Assembly: GCA_015680685.1 (NCBI GenBank)
Contig: MNCI01017909.1
Location: 947,564 to 1,011,563, forward strand
Origin: Gnetum montanum
Taxonomy: Eukaryota > Streptophyta > Gnetopsida > Gnetales > Gnetaceae
Reading direction: 5' to 3'
Length of the DNA: 64,000 nucleotides
Part shown: positions 36,486 through 46,619 of the stretch, in pieces
How the letters are laid out: the number at the start of each line of letters is the position of its first letter
Numbering within the stretch: position 1 is the first letter of the stretch
Notes under the pieces: model-generated
The model's input: only the letters and a program-made list of their open reading frames with translations
Told to the model about the DNA's origin: nothing
Databases searched by the model: none
Position numbers and translations under genes: made by a program

Positions 36486-37060
36486 TTATTTCTTTCTAGT
36501 GTCTAGCCCTTGCAACAGTTCTTGCTTGAGCAGATAAGTGAGGATGGTGTCATACCATTTTGGTTCATTAGGAATTTGTGCATTAATAGCACCTACAAGG
36601 AGAGATTCATTAGGGAATTGATTAGATAAAGAGATCTCTTTCTTCTTATCATCCCATCTTAGTTGCGATAAGTGATTTGCAACCACATTCTTCACACCTT
36701 TATGATCTAACATCGTGAGATCAAATTCCTACAAAATCATGAGCCACCATATGACATGGGGGCTCACCATTGGTTTAGTCATTAGAAATTTGATGGCGCT
36801 ATGATCTGTGTGCACAAACACTTTGTAGCCAAGCACATAGTGCCTGAACTGCTCTATGGTGAACACTACTGCCATTAGCTCCTTTTCTGTGGTGGTGTAG
36901 TTTAGTTGTGCAGTTACAATGCTCTAGCTTATGCAGTGAATGTAATATGGACATTTTTGATCATCCATCTGCATAAGCACTACCCCCAAAGCATAATTTG
37001 ATGCATTAGTCATCACATGAAACGGTCTAAACCAATCTGGTGCTTGAAGAATAGGGATTT
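36486..37060 (-). pseudogene. pol: RNase H and linker (element D)
   Basis: TNASNYALGVVL at about 37015-36980 has lost the first catalytic aspartate (TDAS to TNAS). NYTTTEKELMAVVFTIEQF is at 36900-36845, HTDHSAIKFLMTKPMVSP at 36815-36765, and the linker NHLSQLRWDDKKKE at 36680-36640. Confidence 0.83.
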
Positions 37061-38122
37061 CAACAAAATTTTGCTTCAATTACTGAAATGTTGTTTCACA
37101 TGCAGAGGTCCAGATGAATGATGCATCCTTCTTTGTCAATTCTACTAATGGTTTGGTGATTTTGAAAAAATTTTCAATGAAGTGCCTGTAGTAACCAGTA
37201 TGACCAAGGAATGACCGAACTTCTTTGACTATTTCAGGTTGGTGGGTTATTCCTTGGATGACCCTTATTTTATTAGGATCCACCTCAATTCCTACTTTTG
37301 AAATGAAATGCCCCAAGACTATGCCTTCCTGGACCATAAGATGGCTCTTTTTCCAATTGAGCCAGAGGTTTGTTTTGACACATCTCTTCAACACTTGCTC
37401 AATACGGTCTAGGACTTGCTCGAACATAGCTCTATAGGTAGAAAAATCATCCATAAAGACTTCTACCCTACTACCAATCTATTGTTGGAAAATGTTAAGA
37501 ACTAATTGTTAAAATGTGGCTAGGGCATTACATAGACCAAATGGCATCTGACAGTACGCAAAAGTCCTCCAAGGACTTATGAAAATTATTTTTGCCTGGT
37601 CTTTTGATGTAATTTGGATTTGGTTATAGCCACTATAACCATCCAGAAAGTTGTAATAGTTGTGCCCTAAAATGATGTCCAACACTTGGTCGATGAAAGA
37701 TAATGGAAAATGATCCTTGAAAGTTGCCATGTTGTGCAGCCATAAGTCAATGCACACTTGCCATTTGCCTCCCTTTTTGGGTACGATCATGAGTGAACTT
37801 ACCCACTCACTATCTATGATAGGGTATATGAATCCTACCTTGAGGAGTTGTTCAATCTCCTCTTTGATAATATGCTTTAACTTGGGATTCAAATGACGTT
37901 GTGGCTATCATTTCAGTTTGATGACAGGGTCAGTGTATATTTGGTGTTGGCATATTTTTGGATCTATTCTAGTGAGTTTAGAATATGACCAAGTGAAGGC
38001 CACTGACCATTTTTCCACAACTTTTATCAACTTTCTCTTCTATTCAATAGGAAGTTTGGCATTAATGATAACCAACCTTCCATTTTTCAAAAATACGTAC
38101 TTCATTCCAGCCAGTAGTGTCT
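37061..38122 (-). pseudogene. pol: Reverse transcriptase (element D), 5' end split by E
   Basis: Motifs from right to left: PKKGGKWQVCIDLWLHN at 37785-37735, YYNFLDGYSGYNQI (37655-37615), MPFGLCNALATF (37548-37512), VEVFMDDFSTYR (about 37465-37430, catalytic pair intact) and LGHTGYYRHFIENFFKI (37210-37160). N-terminal sequence up to 38122 is interrupted by E; the frame resumes on the other side at 42282. Stops occur at about 37505 and 37910. Confidence 0.88.
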
Positions 38123-38655
38123 TGATATCGCAGCCGACGCGATATCGCGTCCCGCCGCCATTTCTATAAATAAGAGGCGACACTCCCCTTATTTCCCAAT
38201 CCTGGCTAGTGTAGCGAAGCTCTGGCAGATTGATCATTCAGAGTTAGAATTTTTCCCCATGTGCCCGTAGTAGGAGTCCTAGAGTGAACGGCTCTTTATT
38301 CGAGCAGCTTGTAACCTGAACCCAAGTTGTGTACGGCAATAAAGACGAACTTGTTTGGATAAACCTTGCAGGGGGTGGTTTCATTTATTGCTTTATTTCC
38401 TGCTTTCCTAGTGCGTTCAAGTACGACTTGATTACGAGCATCTACGGACGTGTACGGCTAGTCAAGGAATCGGCTGCTTAACGCAATGCATGAGTATGAC
38501 TCAATTACGAGCATTGGATGCTTGGTAACCCAGTAGCGTATTCCAGGATTCTGGGCTTGGTAACTCCCGGGTCTAATGTAACGCATACGGTATTCCAGGA
38601 TGCATGAGTCCAAGGGAATGTAACGCATACGGTTATGCTAACACATACCGTAACT
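38123..38655 (+). repeat. 5' LTR of element E, 3' truncated
   Basis: It starts TGATATCGCAGCCGACGCGA, with TATAAATA at 38165-38172 and GGCAATAAAGACG near 38335. It contains short internal duplications of GTAACGCATACGG (38578-38635). The expected GGTACC...CTCATCA end and the primer site are absent; it breaks into protease sequence at about 38655. Confidence 0.85.
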
Positions 38656-38661
38656 GACTAG

Positions 38662-39453
38662 ATCAAGGTAGGCCACCTTCCCAGGAAACTAACTGACCCT
38701 GGGAGTCCCTTTATTCATTTGCAGATCGCTGGGAATGTGCCACATCGAGCTCTTCTTGACTCAGGTTCCGGAGTCAACTTAATTTCGCGAAAGATGTATC
38801 ACGCCTGGAACCTGCCCCAACTTAAGAAGAGCAATATTCAACTGGAGCTGGCAGACCAGTCCATCACTATTCCCTTGGGTTTGGTGGAGGACGTTATCAC
38901 CACTGTGTGTGGTTGGTCCTACCCAGCGGATTTCCTAGTGATCGATGTTAACAACAATGAAGGGGACTTCCCAATTATAATGGGAAGGGCATGGCTAAGC
39001 ACAGTAGATGCATGCCTTAGGATCCGTGATCTTTCCTTGGAAATCTCCAAGATAAACATATGTGGAAAGATCGAGAAGAGGATAGTTCCATGCATCACAT
39101 ACAGTGATTCATCGGGTGATGACACGGAGGAAATGTCTCCATGTCACAGGTGTGCCCAGGAAACTCTGCAACAAAGATGCCTGTATGTAGCAACCACACA
39201 AGAAGTAGTAGACACCCCGTGGTTGACAGCTTCTCATAAGAGCAAACAAATATGCATGGAACGAACTGAGGAAACTCATGCCAACAACCGTGGCATAGAT
39301 ACACTGGAACGTGAGCGTCGCCAACTTCCAACCCTGAATTTAAGATCATCAATTTGGAGAAGTTGGGCACTGCTTAGAAATTCAAATAGGCGCTCACTAC
39401 TTCGGATCTCTCCCTCACAACTCAGTCATGGGGGAGATGGCCACCTATGCTAA
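38662..39453 (+). CDS. pol: Aspartic protease fused to integrase tail, open frame without its own start
   Basis: This is the only long uninterrupted pol segment in the window, 263 codons plus a stop. It opens right after an in-frame TAG (38659-38661, in place of a conserved Trp codon) with IKVGHLPRK. It has the active-site loop LLDSGSGVN (38753-38780), SITIPLGLVEDV, SYPADFLVI, GDFPIIMGRAWLST (38961-39005) and KRIVPCITYSDS (39076-39112). The C-terminal 35 residues, ending QLSHGGDGHLC, correspond to the integrase C-terminus, so about 3 kb of RT-RNase H-integrase was deleted in frame. No ATG precedes the protease domain, so it is unlikely to be expressed alone; it is preserved because it is recent. 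Confidence 0.8.
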   Translation: MKVGHLPRKLTDPGSPFIHLQIAGNVPHRALLDSGSGVNLISRKMYHAWNLPQLKKSNIQLELADQSITIPLGLVEDVITTVCGWSYPADFLVIDVNNNEGDFPIIMGRAWLSTVDACLRIRDLSLEISKINICGKIEKRIVPCITYSDSSGDDTEEMSPCHRCAQETLQQRCLYVATTQEVVDTPWLTASHKSKQICMERTEETHANNRGIDTLERERRQLPTLNLRSSIWRSWALLRNSNRRSLLRISPSQLSHGGDGHLC

Positions 39454-41459
39454 TCATATGGGGCCCTCAGTTCTTTTTCAGTTTTTGTTTTACACATTTT
39501 TGTTTTACAACGTTTTTGTTTTTCACATTTTTGTTTTACAATTTCTTTAACTTTTCTAATTTTTGTTTTACAAATTTCTTTAACTTTTCTTGTTTTTGTT
39601 TTACAACATCGTTATATTTTTCTATCTTTTTGTGTGTGTGTGTGTGTGTGTGTGATCCATCATGTAAATTCGTCACCCAATAAGTGTTCGGGCCGATGGG
39701 ATGAACTGTTTTTCATTAATTGCTAATGTTTGGTTTTTACCTTTAAGTTACATTGTTGATACTAAGGTATGTTCTTTTGATATGGCAGGCAATGAGATCA
39801 CTTCATCCATCCATCCATCAAGTCTATGGTTTCCCTTGGCTTGGAAATGTACAGTTCCCTTCCAATAAGAACTTTAACGAACCAGTGACTGGGCATTTCT
39901 CAAACTAAGGAAGGACTCAAGGATTTGAAAAGGGTGTGACTTCAAGGGAACTTGGTGCTCTTGTGTTGGTCATTCACTTGGGTGCTTGGATGTTTTCTTC
40001 TTGGGTTTTCTTACCGTTCCGATGTAACCCAATAATCGGAAGCTGAGACAATAAAAATAAAGAAGTCTTTGCATGGTGTGGTCCCCACGCATAAAAACAC
40101 AAAACAAAAAAAAAAAAAAAAAAAATGGAAAAACAGAAAAAAGAGAAGAAGAAAAAGCTAAAAAGCTAAAAGTGAGGATTCAAAGCACACCCCTTAGACG
40201 GAATAAATTTGGGCTACAAGCACTGGTTATGGAACCAAAGTGTTCCCTCTAACTAAGGCCCTTCTCGCTTCCCATTCTCTCTGTTGTTTCGTCGGAATGG
40301 TGGTGGCTTCTCGAAGTTGCATCCTTGTTACCCAAGTGGATGATTTAACCAACTGCATTGATGCGAAGTCACTGGAAGTGGTTGGTTTGAGGCCAGAGTT
40401 GGAATGAGATTCGCCAAGTCACATTAATCATGAAACACACAAGGGGCTGTACACCACCTTGTTCTTGGGATTCCATTCCACTTCTCTTCTTCCCATCCTT
40501 CTCTCCATTGTTCACCTCATTGCCGGTTGTATCATTGTATATACTTTGGTTGATGCTTTGTTTTCTTTTTGGTAAATTCTTCCGGTTAAGACTTTAACTC
40601 TTGTTTCCAAAGGACATTCCCCGAGCCTACGGACTCTTTGAATGTGGGATTGTCAGGGCATTAAGGGCATGAGCCTGCTTTGGGGAGGACCCACTGACAT
40701 TCCTATTTGGAACACTAGTTAACTTCTTTTCCTTAACGTTTTGCAATTAATTATCATTTTTTGTTCATTTCCATCATGACATCCTTTTCTTGATGCCATA
40801 GTTGTCCCTTTTTACCTATCCTTCCTCTTCCTTTTCTCTTTCCATTCTAACGCTACCGGAGGTTCGCGATTAGTCATGGGGGTACGGGGCCTGATTTTTC
40901 GATTTTTATCCTAAGCCCCGGATTTTTTCATTTTTTTCTTCCTTACCCCTATACCTTCGGTAGTCATCATCTATATTTTCCCAGATCCATATCAGCCATA
41001 CCACACCTTAGCCAGTGAGCCTAAACCGAAGCAAGGTATGCTTTACTTAATGATTCAATTACCCTTGCTAATATATGATGGTGTTGTGTGTGCAGATGGC
41101 AATCATACAACAACGGAATGGATCTGGAGCAGACACTTGGAATGGAGCAGCGCTGAAGCAGCATGCAAGGAATGCAGTTGATAATGCGCTTACAGATGAA
41201 CAACGAAAGGTGTAATCTAGGCGTTGGCAGCAACAAGACTCTTCTTCTTTCTTCTCTTCTATTCTCTCTCCTCTTTTCTCTCAGCTGCCAATTGTGGCCT
41301 GATGTCATTGTAATAAGGTGTTCACCCATGTTGTCATGAACACCAGTTTTTGTCAAGTCTTGTAATAAAGACTGTTCACATGTCATCCCATTAGTTCCAT
41401 TTCCCCTAATAATCCCCATACCTACCTGATATCATTGTAAGGAACTTGAGGATGAGTTT
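39454..41459 (+). other. 3' non-coding region of element E
   Basis: It has TTTTTGTTTTACA repeats (39480-39610), a (TG)12 microsatellite at 39631-39654, and the hairpin with an expanded A-rich loop at 40075-40192. It also has the conserved block at 40616-40700 and a polypurine-like motif, TAGTCATGGGGGTA, at 40871-40884. It ends in the GAACTTGAGGATGAG block just before the gap. There is no gene. Confidence 0.75.
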
Positions 41460-41995
41460 NNNNNNNNNNNNNNNNNNNNNNNNNNNNNNNNNNNNNNNNN
41501 NNNNNNNNNNNNNNNNNNNNNNNNNNNNNNNNNNNNNNNNNNNNNNNNNNNNNNNNNNNNNNNNNNNNNNNNNNNNNNNNNNNNNNNNNNNNNNNNNNNN
41601 NNNNNNNNNNNNNNNNNNNNNNNNNNNNNNNNNNNNNNNNNNNNNNNNNNNNNNNNNNNNNNNNNNNNNNNNNNNNNNNNNNNNNNNNNNNNNNNNNNNN
41701 NNNNNNNNNNNNNNNNNNNNNNNNNNNNNNNNNNNNNNNNNNNNNNNNNNNNNNNNNNNNNNNNNNNNNNNNNNNNNNNNNNNNNNNNNNNNNNNNNNNN
41801 NNNNNNNNNNNNNNNNNNNNNNNNNNNNNNNNNNNNNNNNNNNNNNNNNNNNNNNNNNNNNNNNNNNNNNNNNNNNNNNNNNNNNNNNNNNNNNNNNNNN
41901 NNNNNNNNNNNNNNNNNNNNNNNNNNNNNNNNNNNNNNNNNNNNNNNNNNNNNNNNNNNNNNNNNNNNNNNNNNNNNNNNNNNNNNNNNNNNNNN
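41460..41995. other. Assembly gap (536 N)
   Basis: The unknown bases replace the polypurine tract and the first part of the 3' LTR of E. The gap size is compatible with an LTR of about 800 bp. Confidence 0.98.
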
Positions 41996-42276
41996 TAGTT
42001 AATTTAGACTTAGATCTTAGTTAGAGTTAGTTTAGCTTTCTCAACCCTTTCTCCTGGTAGCATAGAAGATAAGCCGAAAATACCAAAAAAATCACATACC
42101 TCAGACTTGCTTAACCATACACCGTGACACATACAAGCAAGCCTGGGAAGACAATGAACGATTAACCCCAAGTGTTTCTTGTGGTGTTAAGGCATTTAGT
42201 CTGCGGAGTTCGACCGGATCACGCGTGCACGCTCGTATTCGTATGGTGGAGTGTAGGGGTACCTCGCCACTCATCA
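41996..42276 (+). repeat. 3' LTR of element E, visible end
   Basis: It ends GTAGGGGTACCTCGCCACTC ATCA and is followed by the TGTCT duplication. The matching end is missing from the 5' LTR. Confidence 0.85.
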
Positions 42277-43030
42277 TGTCTTCAATTCAAGGGCCTCTTG
42301 TTTAAAATTATCAAGAATTTCTAGCTTACCCCAATTGACATCATCATTTGCTCCTTCAGAGAGCTAGTGATGAACTTGCTCAAGTTCATCCATACTTGCA
42401 ACATATTCATACATTAGGCCCTCAGTGGGTTCCATGCATAATGTACTACTACTAGAATAAGCTATCAGCCATTGGGTGCTTCTTGTTTTGTGGTTGTTGT
42501 GTACAAACATCTCTGGATATTAGCTTTTGGTGCACACTGCTTGCATGCGGAGATAGATGTTTGCTTTACTAACCATAACTTTTGCACACAATGGCACCCT
42601 GAATCACTATACACGATACATGGAACTCTCTTCTTCTCAATCTTTCCAAATTCATTTTCTTTTGATATTTCTAAGGAAATATCTCTAATGCCCATTTTAG
42701 CATCAATAGTACTTAGCCACACCTTTTCCATAATAATTAGAAAGTCCCCCTTGTAGTTCTCCACTTTGATTACTAGGAAATCAGCAGGATATGACCACCC
42801 ATAAATGGTGGTGATGATGTCCTCAATTAGTCCCAATGAAACAATGATGGACTGGTCCACCAGTTCTAGCTAGATGTTGCTCTTCTTCAAGGGAGGAAGG
42901 TTCCACATTGTGTACATCTCATGCGAGATCAAATGAACATCGGAACTAGAGTCAAGAAGAGCTTTACAAGGCTTATTCCCAGTAATTTGCAAGTAAACTA
43001 GGGGATTCCCAAGATTAACTAATTTTCTGG
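42277..43030 (-). pseudogene. pol: Aspartic protease and RT linker (element D)
   Basis: The domain is seen at 42995-42465: LLDSSSDVHLISHEMY (active-site glycine changed to serine, so inactive), DQSIIVSLGLIEDIITTI, SYPADFLVIKV, GDFLIIMEKVWLST and KKRVPCIVYSDS. A linker to RT runs down to the E insertion site at 42282. It matches the E and N proteases throughout. Confidence 0.83.
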
Positions 43031-45577
43031 GTAGGTTACCTGCTCGAATCTAATCGGATACAACATGTGTTAGCATTACAGTATGGATTTGAGAAGGATT
43101 TTGGTTTGGAGAGGACTTAGATAGAGAGGAAACAAAGGAAGTTGGAGGAGCATGGTTACCAACCACCAAAGTGTTTGAGGGCTTTGGTGGACTGTAAGGC
43201 CAAAAGAAGGATATTTTTTTTGTTCATGGTTTTGACCCACTTGATGGATTAATTGATTATAGATTAACTACCCTCCTTGCATTCCTTTGATGTGGTTGTG
43301 CAGGTAATTCACCCTACATGGACGAAGCTAGTGGTAGCTATGCAAGAGGTGGAGGAGTAGGTGTAGGAACAAGAGGTGCATGAGAGTAGTAGGTGGCATC
43401 CCTCCTTGGATAGGATGATTGGTATGTTTTAGGAGGGTAGTGGTGAAGTTGGTAAGTAGCAACATGACCAGAGGAATCCCTTGGAGATGAAGGTTGTTGA
43501 ACATAATAACCATAGGGATCTGGTTGTTAGTAAGGGTATTGCTATCTTGGAGGTGGCAATGCCCATGATTGTGGTTGCTGCCACTACTGGTATAATTCAT
43601 AGGGTTGCAGAGGAGTTCCACTTGGATAGTATTGTTGTGGTTGGTGGAATTGTCAGGGATTGCCTTGTGGATAAGAAAATCTTTTGGGCGTTTGCCTTTG
43701 TGTAAGTTGTGGATGTAAGGCATACACCCTAGATTCTTGCAAATGTGACATAACTAGACAACATCCCTTAGGATGTTCATACTAGTAGATGTTGCACCTA
43801 CCATCATAATCTAAATTGTTATTCATAGCCATATCTATTGCAACCATTTTACATTTACCCTTAGATATGACACATTCAAACTCTTTATGCGTTCGGCGCT
43901 CATGCTCACCACTTTGCTCCTTGGACTTTTCAGCAATTTTTAAGACAGCTTGAAACATATTGTTCATGGAGTCCCATAATTGATCAACCTTAGCCATGAT
44001 TTTTTATTACAATTTCTAGAATGGTAAGGTTTTCTGATTAACCACCTCATCTTTGGTGAATTCATCCTCACTGTCACAAAATCGAACCCTCTTTTTTTGA
44101 ATATAAGGGTTCCTATTGTATTCTTCTGCACTTTCATGTCTTCTCAATTCTTCCTCCTCCTTGGTTACCTACTCAATTAATTTTTCAATTCAACAGGTGC
44201 TTAACTTTGTGAATCTCCCTTGGGCATAGACGCCAAGGGTTTCTTGGTTTTAGACCACAACCCATCTATGATATGGTAAAGCTAATCAAGCTGAGAGTAT
44301 CTATGGCTGGGACACCTATGCAACATAGAGTAGTATTGGCCAATAATAGCATCCAAGGGCTCATGATTCCCTTGTTTCCACCCTTGAATTTGTTTTCTTA
44401 GATTGGATCCTTAGGAGTACGTTTGATATTTATCATTGAATAACTCCAACATCGTACTCTACTGCCTAATTGATTTTGGTTCGAAGGATCGATACCAATT
44501 TTCTGCTTCCTTTATGAGTCTCTTTGAAAATAATTTCAGCTTTTGCTAGTCATTTTCAATATTCTGCAAAGCACATGCATCTTGGAAGGATTGAAGATGA
44601 TTTTTTGGATTAGCATCATATCCTTCCTTGAACCGAGGGATGTTGTTCATATTTAGCCTCTATATTCTGCTGTCCTTCACATGCCTTGTTGGTATCCTCA
44701 CAAACTCTACAATATTCAACATGCCCTGAGTAGCAAGTAGAGGTTCATTAAGGCCATGATGGTGGTGCCTACAATGTTCTGTACTAGCCCTTCTTTCTTG
44801 ATTATGGACCTCTTTAGATTGCCCATGTCTTTGGTCACGACTGTCTTGATGGTCCCTTCTGTTGTTTTGGTCTTGTCGGTCACCTCCATCACGGTTATTT
44901 CTTTTGCGGCCACAATCTAAACCAAATGAAGAAGAAGATGACGACGATGAAGGGGAAGAAGAAGGAAAATTTGCTCTACATTGACACCTATCACCCTTCC
45001 TTCGATGCTCATGATCATAATCATGATCATGATCTCCTTTGTTCCCATTTTCTTGACTTGCTTCTCTAGATCCATTTTTTTCATTAGATCCATTTTGACC
45101 AAAACCTGGATTATGGATTATGGATTGTACATTCTAGTTGAGAGCTCCTTGAAAAAAGTGAAAGAGAGGAGAATCACTAAAGAAGTGGTTTCCTTTATCA
45201 ATTGGGCCAAGTGGAGGTGGAAAGATATTTGACCCCTTGTGCTTCACAAGCTCGTGCTGGTGCTCCAGCTACCAATCCCTTAATCTTTGTGCTTTAGTGG
45301 GATGATAATCCCTTGAGTTGGGATCTCACATCTCGTATTCTCCATGGAGATGTTGAAGCCCGTGTTGTGCAAGCATTAGCTAGAGCATTGCTGGAATAGA
45401 TTGGTCAGGTGGCAACATAATGTTACCTTCCATATCGTGCCACTGCATTAGTTCATCTTGATGCAAGATGAAGGTAAAGTCTAGTACATACTCATTAGGA
45501 TGAGCATATACCACTCGATATTATTGAGGCACATGAACTGCCCTAGGCGGAGATGGGCTCTTGTTAGAAGAAGACAT
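43031..45577 (-). pseudogene. gag: gag (element D)
   Basis: Reading leftward from ATG 45577-45575 (MSSSNKSPSPPRA), there is an N-terminal domain LDFTFILHQDELMQWHD, EGNIMLPP at 45490-45400. A D/H/R/S-rich stretch follows (45060-44760), then the capsid domain at 44660-44240 (IPRFKEGYDANP, WYRSFEPKS, MLELFNDKYQTY, GWKQGNHEPLDA). A knuckle remnant lies at about 43800-43755, with one cysteine and other residues lost. A proline/asparagine/glutamine-rich linker ends near 43031. Stops and shifts are numerous. Confidence 0.83.
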
Positions 45578-45712
45578 TTTGTGTTAATAAATAGTGTGCA
45601 GTTAAGATTTAATTTAATGATAATTATTTTTTTTGTAGGATTTGGCTCTTAGGGTTCGAACAATGAGGTTACTAAGTTTTACTAGGTTTAGATAGCGCAC
45701 GAAGAACTATAG

Positions 45713-45730
45713 TCCTTGGCAATGGTGCCA
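45713..45730 (-). promoter_or_regulatory. Primer-binding site, tRNA-Asp type (element D)
   Basis: In element sense it reads TGGCACCATTGCCAAGGA. All four differences from the tRNA-Asp complement are G to A. Confidence 0.85.
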
Positions 45731-45731
45731 A

Positions 45732-46619
45732 TGATGAGTGGTGAGATACCCGTACGTCCAACCATACGAATCATAGATGTTTACATGCGATCCAGTCGAA
45801 TTCTGTAGACTATAATTACTAAGTATGCTAGAGCTAAACAGTGCGTATTTGTTGTCCATTCATTGTCTTCCTAGTCCCACTTGTGGAATGCAATCATATG
45901 GTTAAATGTGACTGAGGTGTAAGATTTTTATTATTTTGTGTTTTTATGAAATTACTCACCTAGAACAAGAATAAAAGTAAAAGTGATTAAAATTAAGAGT
46001 GATTAATTGCTAAGTAAACTATAGTCTAGTCTAGCCTAACACAAGTAATCGTTCCCACTTTCTGAACACATCTTGAACTTTGTGCAAACATTGTTGGGCT
46101 ATCAAATGCTAATCATTTCTGAGCTACCAAGCATCACACGTATGCTCAAAATGTTCATGCTTGTGTATTTTAATGATTTGCTTGATTGATCAAAGTTAAT
46201 TACTGTATCAATAACAGTAATGTAAATTTCATGAAATCATAATATGTAAATGCATAAGAAAGAAAGTCTCAAGTGCTGCAAGGAATGGATTAAAGAGTTC
46301 ATCTTTATTGCCAACACATTGGTGTGTTCAAGTACATCAATGCTTGAATAAAGATCTGTTCACACTTAGACCTCCTGCTATGCGCACTTGGACAATATTC
46401 TAACTTTCAAATGGACAAACTACAAGAGTTTTGCTACTTGACTGCTAAAAAACTTACTCCCAATTGTGTGCTTGGGCATTGTATTTATAGACCTGGGAGT
46501 AACCCTGTGATATTAAATGTACAATATTGCATCTTGGGCCATGATATTGCGTACCCGATATCATGTACCTGATATCATGGCCACCCCGATATTGAAGCAT
46601 TGAAAAATATGATTTATCA
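45732..46619 (-). repeat. 5' LTR of element D
   Basis: On the plus strand it reads TGATGAGTGGTGAGATACCC...GATTTATCA, 888 bp, matching 32318-33204. The TATA box is near plus-strand 46480-46488. Confidence 0.9.

Larger units (their letters stand above)
38123..42276 (+). mobile_element. Element E: young, internally deleted Athila-like element
   Basis: It is inserted in the RT/protease linker of D with a perfect duplication TGTCT (38118-38122 and 42277-42281). The 5' LTR is cut short and joined directly to the protease region. RT, RNase H and integrase are missing, except for the last integrase codons fused to protease. The non-coding tail is full length; the polypurine tract and most of the 3' LTR fall in the assembly gap. 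It is visibly richer in CG dinucleotides than every neighbour, so it is probably the youngest insertion. Confidence 0.88.
32318..46619 (-). mobile_element. Element D: Athila-like gag-pol element, minus strand, carrying nested E
   Basis: The LTRs at 32318-33204 (887 bp) and 45732-46619 (888 bp) match each other. ACAAT flanks both outer ends (32313-32317 and 46620-46624). Without E the element is 10.1 kb. The order right to left is 5' LTR, primer site, gag, protease, RT (split by E), RNase H, integrase, non-coding, polypurine tract, 3' LTR. It is heavily decayed. Confidence 0.92.

Noticed and set aside
39631-39654. (TG)n run, and a similar one at 49168-49187
   Set aside because: Ordinary microsatellites in non-coding element DNA.
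41446-42024. A 192-codon open frame
   Set aside because: It consists almost entirely of N; it is the assembly gap, not a gene.
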